Positions 57,840 through 64,000 of a DNA stretch of 64,000 nt are shown here, piece by piece. The notes beneath the pieces were generated by a model. It did no database searches and was not told where the DNA came from. It saw nothing but the letters and a program-made list of their open reading frames with translations. Where the stretch lies: the NCBI GenBank assembly GCA_016284315.1, contig JAEEOO010000052.1, positions 1 to 64,000 on the forward strand. The letters are read 5' to 3'. Made by a program: the position numbers and the translations under genes. Numbering within the stretch: position 1 is the stretch's first letter; each line of letters begins with the position of its first letter. The stretch is from Lachnospiraceae bacterium. Its GTDB lineage: Bacteria; Bacillota; Clostridia; Lachnospirales; Lachnospiraceae.

Positions 57840-58682
57840 ATATTCATCAAGAAAATGATGTCTGACGCCCTTAAGTTTATATTCGATGACTGTGTCGAGG
57901 TTTACGTTCTCGACGCTTCTGAAGATATTGGACTCGACGTAAGGGTTGTTTTTCTTAAGCTCTGCGATAAGCTTCTTGGTCTCAAGGCGCTTCGAAGTCG
58001 AACTTCCATCATCGTTGACAGTGGAACAGGTCTCCGTAAAGTGGCACGCGCACTGAAGGAAATGAAGGTTATTGTAATCCCTCCATGCACAGATATCACT
58101 CTCCCTAACCAGATATAACGGCCTTATAAGTTCCATTCCCTCGAAATTCGTGCTGTGGAGCTTCGGCATCATGGTCTGGATCTGGGCTCCCTGAAGCATT
58201 CCCATAAGAATGGTCTCGATAACGTCATCATAATGATGGCCCAGAGCAATCTTATTGCATCCAAGAGCCTTTGCCCTGCTGTAAAGATATCCGCGGCGCA
58301 TTCTTGCGCAAATGTAGCAGGGATTTTTTTCTATAGTATCTACTGAATCAAAAATGTCACTTTCAAAAATCGTAATAGGAATTCCAAGATCTCTTGCGTT
58401 GCTTTCAATAAGTTCCCTGTTTTCTTTTTTATAGCCGGGATCCATTACAAGGAATGTTAATTCAAAATTGCACTGCCTGTGTCTCTGGATCTCCTGAAAG
58501 AGCTTTGCCATAAGCATGGAATCTTTTCCGCCGGAGATGCAGACCGCAATATGATCACCTTCACTGATAAGCTGATATGTCTTGCAAGCCTTGGCAAAGG
58601 GTGTAAAAAGCGCCTTATGAAACTTTTTACGTATACTCTCCTCTGCTTTATGTTGTTTATCTTCTATCTTTATTTCATCCAT
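57837..58682 (-). CDS. TtcA-like tRNA thiolation ATPase
   Basis: The 281-aa PP-loop enzyme is predicted to thiolate a tRNA base (2-thiocytidine type). ATG 58682 is chosen; AAAGGA lies upstream, and an in-frame TTG at 58718 is a weaker alternative. Motifs: AVCISGGKDSMLMAKLFQE (ATP pyrophosphatase loop), PCYICARMRRGYLYSRAKALG with the CxxC used for an iron-sulphur cluster, IALGHHYDDVIETILMGM and a later CACHFTETCS. The stop codon TGA comes from the repeat unit ending at 57839. It is transcribed toward the FecR gene. Confidence 0.85.
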   Translation of the reverse strand: MDEIKIEDKQHKAEESIRKKFHKALFTPFAKACKTYQLISEGDHIAVCISGGKDSMLMAKLFQEIQRHRQCNFELTFLVMDPGYKKENRELIESNARDLGIPITIFESDIFDSVDTIEKNPCYICARMRRGYLYSRAKALGCNKIALGHHYDDVIETILMGMLQGAQIQTMMPKLHSTNFEGMELIRPLYLVRESDICAWRDYNNLHFLQCACHFTETCSTVNDDGSSTSKRLETKKLIAELKKNNPYVESNIFRSVENVNLDTVIEYKLKGVRHHFLDEY

Positions 58683-58827
58683 ATATATTAAAATCCTTTG
58701 TATCAAGCCGATTACCAATTCTCTAAGGAATCATTATAACGGCAATTGGCTTTTAAATAAAGTAAAACCGAGATATAATGTATATGTGCGTTTTCATAAA
58801 CATTTTATAAACTTTTTTATTTCCCTC

Positions 58828-58857
58828 TTGGCAAATCGGGGATCATTCAAATATAAT
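58828..58857 (+). promoter_or_regulatory. Promoter for trxB
   Basis: TTGGCA (58828-58833) and a perfect TATAAT (58852-58857) with an 18-base spacer lie about 58 bases before the trxB start. A second TATAAT at 58774-58779 has no good -35 box. Confidence 0.65.
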
Positions 58858-58914
58858 GAGGGCACATATGGACCTTCGATTGAACACACACATTTTACTA
58901 AAGGAGGTTTTCAC

Positions 58915-59820
58915 ATGTTAGATTTGATCATTATCGGTAGCGGACCCGCAGGGCTTTCCGCCGCTATCTACGGCATTCGTGCCAATTTAGATTTATTGGT
59001 TATCGAAAAGGACTATGAAGGCACCGGTCAGGTAGCCCTCAGCAGTAAAGTAGACAACTATCTCGGACTTCCCGGACTCGACGGCTACAGCATGGGTGAA
59101 CAGTTCAGACAGCATGCGGTAGACTTTGGTGTCAAATTCCTTGAAGCAACAGTTACCTCTATTGAACAGGACCCTTCAGACAAGCATTGGATCGTTAAGA
59201 CCTCTGATGGCGGACAGCAGGAAGCAAAGGCTGTTATTTATGCAGCCGGTGCGGTACACAGAAAGCTTGAAGCAAAGGGCGAAGAAGAACTCTCCGGAAA
59301 AGGTGTTTCTTATTGCGCTACCTGCGACGGAGCTTTCTACAGAGGAAAGGTTACCGCAGTTGTAGGCGGCGGAGACACAGCTCTTGACGATGCTCTTTAT
59401 CTTTCCGGTCTTTGCGAAAAAGTTTACTTGATCCACAGACGTGACGGATTCCGCGCAGCAGAGATAACTGTTAATAAGGTAAAAGCAAAAGAAAATATCG
59501 AACTTGTTTTAAACGCTCAGGTTGACGAGATCATCGGCGATGAGAGAGTTAACAGCGTAAGACTTAAGGACGGACGAACTCTTGATATAAACGGCATTTT
59601 CATCGCGACAGGCTCCGTTCCCGTAACCGAAGTTCTTAAAGATACAGATCTTTTAAACTCCGCAGGATACATTGTTGCAGATGAAACAGGAATCACTAAG
59701 GCTCCCGGATTTTTCGTAGCCGGAGATGTAAGAACAAAGGCTCTTCGCCAAGTTGTTACCGCCGTTTCCGACGGAGCAAATGCAGCAACCAGTGCAGAGC
59801 ATTATATCACTGAACTGTAA
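58915..59820 (+). CDS. trxB: Thioredoxin reductase
   Basis: This 301-aa flavoenzyme moves electrons from NADPH to thioredoxin. ATG 58915 follows AAAGGAGG; the longer frame starting at 58786 runs through the promoter. Features: FAD loop DLIIIGSGPAGLSAAIYG, redox site SYCATCDGAFYRG (CxxC), NADPH loop VVGGGDTALDDALYL, HRRDGFRA, and the C-terminal FAD segment FFVAGDVRTKALRQVVTAV. trxA follows 57 bases downstream with its own ribosome-binding site and no terminator between, so both are probably co-transcribed. Confidence 0.95.
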   Translation: MLDLIIIGSGPAGLSAAIYGIRANLDLLVIEKDYEGTGQVALSSKVDNYLGLPGLDGYSMGEQFRQHAVDFGVKFLEATVTSIEQDPSDKHWIVKTSDGGQQEAKAVIYAAGAVHRKLEAKGEEELSGKGVSYCATCDGAFYRGKVTAVVGGGDTALDDALYLSGLCEKVYLIHRRDGFRAAEITVNKVKAKENIELVLNAQVDEIIGDERVNSVRLKDGRTLDINGIFIATGSVPVTEVLKDTDLLNSAGYIVADETGITKAPGFFVAGDVRTKALRQVVTAVSDGANAATSAEHYITEL

Positions 59821-59877
59821 TTAATTTTTTAACCACATTAACATATAGTTTGATCACAGAAAAGAGAGGATAAAAAC

Positions 59878-60192
59878 ATGGCAGAAGTAGTATTAACCAA
59901 AGATAATTTTGAAGCAGAAGTTCTTAATTCAGATATTCCCGTTCTTGTAGATTTTTGGGCTACATGGTGCGGACCTTGCAAGAAACTTGGACCCGTCATC
60001 GCTCAGATTGCTGAAGAAAAAGAGGGTACAGTAAAGGTTGGAAAACTTAATGTTGACGACGAGATGGCAGTTGCATCAAAGTACAACATCATGAGCATCC
60101 CCACCGTTATCCTTTTCAAAGGCGGCGAGCCCGTTAACACTTCCGTTGGATTTAAGACCAAAGAAGAGCTTCTTTCCTTCTTCGGAATCTAA
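59878..60192 (+). CDS. trxA: Thioredoxin
   Basis: This 104-aa cytoplasmic disulfide reductase has the active site VDFWATWCGPCKKLGPVI, the cis-Pro segment IMSIPTVILFKGG and a normal C-terminus. AGAGAGG precedes ATG 59878. It is paired with trxB and followed by a hairpin terminator. Confidence 0.97.
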   Translation: MAEVVLTKDNFEAEVLNSDIPVLVDFWATWCGPCKKLGPVIAQIAEEKEGTVKVGKLNVDDEMAVASKYNIMSIPTVILFKGGEPVNTSVGFKTKEELLSFFGI

Positions 60193-60225
60193 AAGCATTA
60201 TCAAAAAACGCATACTTATTAAATG

Positions 60226-60257
60226 AAAAGGGATTGGTCATACGGCCAATCCCTTTT
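60226..60257. terminator. Bidirectional terminator between trxA and the degV-type gene
   Basis: AAAAGGGATTGG (60226-60237) and CCAATCCCTTTT (60246-60257) form a perfect 12-bp stem with an 8-base loop. A/T arms on both sides serve both convergent genes. Confidence 0.85.
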
Positions 60258-60285
60258 AGGGTGATTTTATATAAAAGACACTAAG

Positions 60286-61143
60286 TTAGGGTGCAAAAAA
60301 TGCGAGGGCGATGGCCCCGGGGCCTATATGGGTTCCGATAGTACAACCTACCGTACTGATGGGAAGTGAGCCGTCCTCGGATTCGTAATCTTCATAGATC
60401 GACTTACTGTCTTCAATATACTTATCAAGCATATCCTTTGAATGCCCTGTGTACGCAAGGCATAAAGGCTTTTTGAAATTAATTCCGTTTTCTTTTTTAA
60501 CAAGCTCCATAAGCTTGTTGTTTCCGTTCTTTGATCCCCTTGCCATTCCAAGGAAAACAACCTCACCATTTTGAATAGCTATAACAGGTTTGATGTTTAA
60601 AAGCGCTCCCGCTGTTGCAACAGTAGCAGAGATCCTTCCGCCCTTTTTAAGGTATTCAAGAGTATCAAGAAGAGCTATCAGGTGAATGTAATTCTTTTCC
60701 TCTTCAAGGATTTTTATCACTTCATCTATAGTTTTTCCTTCTTTTATAAGATCAAGAGCCATCAGGATAAGGATCCTCTGACCAATGGTTACATTAAGGG
60801 AATCCAGAACATAAACACCTTCTCCAACTTCATCTGCTGCAATATTTGCGCTCTGGAAGCTTCCGGACAGCTTACTTGATAGAGTAATGCACAAAACCGT
60901 ATCACCGTTTGCTCTTGCAGCCCTAAAATACTCCTCGTATTCATAAGGGGGGATCTGACTTGTTTTAGGAAACTCATCTGTCTCGATCAGCTTTGAGTAA
61001 AAACCTTTATGATCAAGATCAACTCCGTCTTTGTAGGATGTTTCCCCAAAGGTAACAGTTAAGGGGATCACAGTGATCCCAAAGTTTTCGGCTTCTTTTT
61101 GTGTAATGTCGCTTGCTGAGTCAGTAATAATCTTTATTGCCAT
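60286..61143 (-). CDS. DegV family fatty-acid-binding protein
   Basis: This 285-aa DegV/FakB-type protein begins MAIKIITDSASDITQKEAENFGI, the family start, with SASD at the lipid-carboxyl site, QIPPYEYEEYFRAA, ITLSSKLSGSFQSANIAAD, and KKGGRISATVATAGALLNIKPVI. Characterised members hold a fatty acid for phosphorylation by FakA; no fakA is in the window, so the role here is by analogy. It is a single gene opposite ylmH. Confidence 0.92.
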   Translation of the reverse strand: MAIKIITDSASDITQKEAENFGITVIPLTVTFGETSYKDGVDLDHKGFYSKLIETDEFPKTSQIPPYEYEEYFRAARANGDTVLCITLSSKLSGSFQSANIAADEVGEGVYVLDSLNVTIGQRILILMALDLIKEGKTIDEVIKILEEEKNYIHLIALLDTLEYLKKGGRISATVATAGALLNIKPVIAIQNGEVVFLGMARGSKNGNNKLMELVKKENGINFKKPLCLAYTGHSKDMLDKYIEDSKSIYEDYESEDGSLPISTVGCTIGTHIGPGAIALAFFAP

Positions 61144-61365
61144 ATTTTTCTCCTTCTTTTGGAAACTCCAAGGAGAATGATACTTTCTTCAACGTGACTT
61201 TGCAAACCATGTGATGTGGCGGAACGGGCTAAATAACGCAGCTTTAATGTTGTGTTACAATTCAGTCCTGCGGAAACTCTCGTTGTAAAGAGTACCCGGC
61301 CTCCACATTTATGGTACAATTATAAGGAAATTATTTGAACCGGACAGACGCATGGGTAAATATAC

Positions 61366-62130
61366 ATGAACAACAACGCAGAAATTACCGGGCTCCAAAA
61401 CCGTCTCAGGGACTTGGCGGACAGATCATATAATCAGAACATTTTTACCTTCAGCCAATTCCTTTCCTTAGGAGAAATGGACGCCTTTTATAAAATTGAA
61501 AAAGAATTAGGATACGCTTCGCCTTGCTTATTTGGCGGCTACGAAGGCGCAGAAAGAAACCTTATCAGATTCGGGAATCCTGAGGACCTCGGCTTTGATC
61601 AGGAGCCTCCCATTGTCTGCATTCACATTTCCCCTTTGATGGAAAAGTTTGCAGATAAGCTTTCCCACAGGGATTTCCTTGGAGCCCTTATGAACCTTGG
61701 TATCGAAAGGGATGTACTGGGAGATATAAAAACCGGAGAAAAAGAGGCATATCTCTTTTGCTTAGACAGCATCTCGGAATTCATTTGCGATAGTCTTGAT
61801 AAGGTCAAACATACAAACGTTAAGTGCAAAGTGGTTGATGCAATGGCGGAACTTCCTGAAGAGGAACCGGAAGAAATCTCTGTATTAGTTTCTTCCGAAA
61901 GAGCTGACGGAATTATATCAAAAGTCTGTAAACTCTCAAGAAGTGACTCTCTTGACCTTTTCAGGGAGGGGAAGGTCTTTATCAACGGAAGGCTTTGTGA
62001 AAACAATTCAAAGCCCATAACCAAAGGTGACACAATAAACGCCAGAGGATACGGAAAGTTTACGATACTCTCCGAACCCAACACCACAAAAAAAGGTAAA
62101 CTGAATATTTCCGTCGCAGTATACAGATAG
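61366..62130 (+). CDS. YlmH-type S4-domain RNA-binding protein
   Basis: The 254-aa protein has the YlmH layout: an N-terminal alpha/beta region (LRDLADRSYNQNIFTFSQFL, GYEGAERNLIRFG), a middle domain (SHRDFLGALMNLGIERDVLGDI, YLFCLDSISEFI) and a C-terminal S4 domain (SRSDSLDLFREGKVFINGRLCENNSKPITKGDTINARGYG). YlmH relatives act in cell division clusters and in rescue of stalled 50S-peptidyl-tRNA; here the gene stands alone, away from a sepF/divIVA cluster. The ribosome-binding site is weak. A GC-rich terminator follows. Confidence 0.9.
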   Translation: MNNNAEITGLQNRLRDLADRSYNQNIFTFSQFLSLGEMDAFYKIEKELGYASPCLFGGYEGAERNLIRFGNPEDLGFDQEPPIVCIHISPLMEKFADKLSHRDFLGALMNLGIERDVLGDIKTGEKEAYLFCLDSISEFICDSLDKVKHTNVKCKVVDAMAELPEEEPEEISVLVSSERADGIISKVCKLSRSDSLDLFREGKVFINGRLCENNSKPITKGDTINARGYGKFTILSEPNTTKKGKLNISVAVYR

Positions 62131-62166
62131 TCTGTTAACAACTATTTACTGAAAACACCATATAAA

Positions 62167-62203
62167 ACGGGGACCGGCATTAGCCGACCCCCGTAATTTT
62201 TTT
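62167..62203 (+). terminator. Terminator after ylmH-like gene
   Basis: An ACGGGG...CCGGC and GCCG...CCCCGT stem with small mismatches around an ATTA loop is followed by TTTTTTT (62197-62203). Confidence 0.75.
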
Positions 62204-62231
62204 CTAATCCTGTTTTTATATTAAAACTACA

Positions 62232-64000
62232 TCAGATCTTGAAGAATGAAAGTTCTTCATCAAGCTTCTTTGCAATCTCGTCAAGATTTCCTGCTGATGC
62301 AGCAAGAACATTTACCGTCGCATTGAATTCCTGCATATATGCGCTTGTTTCTTCTGTAGAAGCAGCGTTCTCCTCAGAGATAGCTGAAAGAGAACTCATG
62401 GCATCAACGATCTCATTCTTTGATGCATTGCACTTTTCTGCAAGACTCTTGATCGAGGTTACTCCGCCAACAGTTGTATCAACTCCACCGATAAGCTTCT
62501 TAATGGTTTCAACAGTCTCAGCAAGAACTGTTCCAACCTCGTCACCGATCTTTGAAACTTCCTCTGTCTTTGAAGATGCTCCGTTTGCCTGAATAAGAAG
62601 GTTCTGCATTTCCTTACGGATCTCATCCGCAGTTGTAGCAGACTGCTTTGCAAGAAGTCCGATCTCTTCGGCAACTACTGAGAATCCTCTTCCGGCATCT
62701 CCCGCTCTTGCGGCTTCAATTGAAGCATTAAGAGCAAGAAGGTTTGTCTGAGTAGCAATAGATGTAATGCCGTCAACCCTTGCATTTACGTTGTTAACTG
62801 CCTCTCCGGTTGCTTCCATTGCTACAGAGATCTCTCTTACAGATTCTCCCATTGCAGTCATTCTGCTGGAAAGCTGATCAAGAGCTTCCTTCGATGAAGC
62901 GCTTTCTCCGCTCATCTCTCCGGCTGTAGCAGCAAGTTCATCGGAGCTTCCGGCCACGGTATCAATGGCGTCTGAAAGAGTTGCAAGATTATTTGTAGCG
63001 TTCTCTACAGTTGTAGCCTGATCTGTTGCTCCCTTTGCAACCTCCTGGACTGCACTTGATACATCATCTGCAGTTCCGCTGATCTGGTTAGCTGATTCTG
63101 CCAGCTCATTTGCCTGATTGGAAACGCTTTCCGACGCATCCTTGATATTCTTAACAACCGCCATAAGCTTGTCTATAAGAGCGTTAATATTTGTCACTAT
63201 TGTTCCGAATTCGTCTTTTCTCTTTAAGAGAGACTCGTTTTCAAGCTTCTCAAATTCACCGGCTGAAAGCTTATCTACGGTTCTATTCACCGCTAAAATA
63301 GGCTTAGTAAATGAATTTGCAAGAAGGAAGGCTACTCCTACCGCAATGATAAGAAGTATTATTCCTCCGATGACCATATATGTGATCATCCTTTTTGCAT
63401 TCTCAAGAGCTACATCCACATCGCTGGCAATTACCGTTGTCCATCCGGTGATAGGCTCTCTCTGATATGACATGATCCAGTTTCCACCGTTAGAATTGGA
63501 AGGATAATTACCGCTTGCATTAAGATCACTGCGGCTTTCTTTATACCACTGTTGCGAACTGAAATTAACGGCTTCTCCGCCACCAAGATCCATTGATGTG
63601 TGTGCTATAAGATCACCGTTATTATCGCCGATAAAGATATCCTGGTTCTTTTCGGTAATTTCCTTTTTCATCAATTCGGTAAAGTTATCAAGATTAAAGT
63701 TTCTCTGAGCTCCGCCTATGAGTACTCCATCCAAGTCATAGATGGCATGAACAAAAGTACAGGTTCTCTCTCCGTTCTCATCGATCATCTCATTAGAAAC
63801 ATAGAAAAGAGTGCCGTTCTGTATCTCTTTAAAAAATTCGGTTTCTGATATATCCTCGCATTTACCGGTGGTGTTTACAACCTGCTGTCCTTCCGCATTG
63901 AAAAGGATAAGTGTATTTCCATCACCGATCTCCTCGTCAACCTGTGTGAGCCACTCTATGAGCGACGGCGAAGCTGTCCGTCCGGTTAATAGCCTACGTG
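62232..64000 (-). CDS. Methyl-accepting chemotaxis protein, N-terminus beyond window
   Basis: The frame is open from the stop at 62232 to the right edge with no stop, so the Met at 63788 is internal and the true start lies outside. The visible 589 residues hold the end of an external Cache-type sensing domain ([19 protein letters not shown], then [14 protein letters not shown]), a membrane helix (about 205-228), a HAMP domain ([21 protein letters not shown]) and the cytoplasmic signalling coiled coil with the hairpin tip [29 protein letters not shown]. It clusters with CheA/CheW at the cell pole and steers motility. The ligand is unknown. Confidence 0.93.
   Translation of the reverse strand, partial: RRLLTGRTASPSLIEWLTQVDEEIGDGNTLILFNAEGQQVVNTTGKCEDISETEFFKEIQNGTLFYVSNEMIDENGERTCTFVHAIYDLDGVLIGGAQRNFNLDNFTELMKKEITEKNQDIFIGDNNGDLIAHTSMDLGGGEAVNFSSQQWYKESRSDLNASGNYPSNSNGGNWIMSYQREPITGWTTVIASDVDVALENAKRMITYMVIGGIILLIIAVGVAFLLANSFTKPILAVNRTVDKLSAGEFEKLENESLLKRKDEFGTIVTNINALIDKLMAVVKNIKDASESVSNQANELAESANQISGTADDVSSAVQEVAKGATDQATTVENATNNLATLSDAIDTVAGSSDELAATAGEMSGESASSKEALDQLSSRMTAMGESVREISVAMEATGEAVNNVNARVDGITSIATQTNLLALNASIEAARAGDAGRGFSVVAEEIGLLAKQSATTADEIRKEMQNLLIQANGASSKTEEVSKIGDEVGTVLAETVETIKKLIGGVDTTVGGVTSIKSLAEKCNASKNEIVDAMSSLSAISEENAASTEETSAYMQEFNATVNVLAASAGNLDEIAKKLDEELSFFKI

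Noticed and set aside
1-64000. CRISPR arrays, prophage or insertion-sequence genes
   Set aside because: No regularly spaced direct repeats with unique spacers, no integrase, transposase or phage structural genes were seen; the 29-bp repeats lack spacers of constant spacer length.

Overview
The window looks like chromosome from an anaerobic Firmicute of the Lachnospiraceae type (Butyrivibrio/Roseburia-like). This is inferred from gene order and protein flavour, not from a marker gene: the rqcP-divIC-tilS-hpt-ftsH block with hup beside it, YlmH, DegV and RqcP proteins, a Gram-positive class II GalT, a CIRCE-type heat-shock operator, PEGA, FecR/DUF6273 and clostripain-like surface proteins, and a large glycoside-hydrolase and sugar-kinase content. 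There are no rRNA genes, phage genes, transposase genes or CRISPR arrays. One tRNA gene, tRNA-Leu(UAA), is present and lacks an encoded CCA.

Layout. 1-2310 (minus): a truncated PstS-like binding protein, two tiny membrane proteins and a beta-helix lipoprotein. 2487-8997: fructose-bisphosphate aldolase, an M42 aminopeptidase, a GH27 alpha-galactosidase with an internal carbohydrate-binding insertion plus a coupled SLH-like partner, and glucose-6-phosphate isomerase. 8998-13136 (plus): HflX translationally coupled to a large hybrid histidine kinase. 13153-18637 (minus): SUV3-type helicase, exonuclease III, an MTA/SAH-type deaminase and a DUF3048 lipoprotein. 18843-21153: tRNA-Leu and a GH13 alpha-glucan hydrolase with a clear promoter/operator. 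21396-26309: ftsH, hpt, tilS, divIC, rqcP and hup. 26356-31564: PEGA lipoprotein, CCA-adding enzyme, HAD phosphatase and MATE exporter in a tight operon. 31690-38769: PrsA-like protein, a leuA gene fused to an AraC DNA-binding domain, an Lrp-aminotransferase pair, and small or hypothetical genes. 38797-43917: galT, galK, an AraC regulator and a REC-GGDEF protein. 44086-51725: OGG-type glycosylase, a membrane-anchored clostripain-like protease, and a ROK kinase, esterase and GH127 arabinofuranosidase operon. 51847-64000: small membrane protein and Kv-type channel, TrmH methyltransferase, lipoprotein, Hsp20, FecR protein, TtcA-like enzyme, thioredoxin system, DegV, YlmH and a truncated chemotaxis receptor.

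How the genes fit together. Alpha-galactosidase, galK/galT, GH13, GH127, esterase and fructokinase-type ROK feed plant-polymer sugars into glycolysis, represented here by pgi and fba. A second theme is information processing and quality control (FtsH, RqcP, HflX, Hsp20, tRNA maturation, RNA helicase). A third is surface sensing (hybrid kinase, MCP, FecR and PEGA proteins).

The most unusual items are: (1) a complete 2-isopropylmalate synthase carrying a complete AraC-type HTH domain at its C-terminus, with a matched inverted 11-bp motif pair flanking its promoter; (2) a family of 29-bp GGGGACGG-type repeats at four loci in the right half, one copy inside a protease reading frame and one supplying a stop codon; (3) an hsp20 promoter whose -35 box is built into a CIRCE operator, followed by a leader hairpin that can mask the ribosome-binding site.
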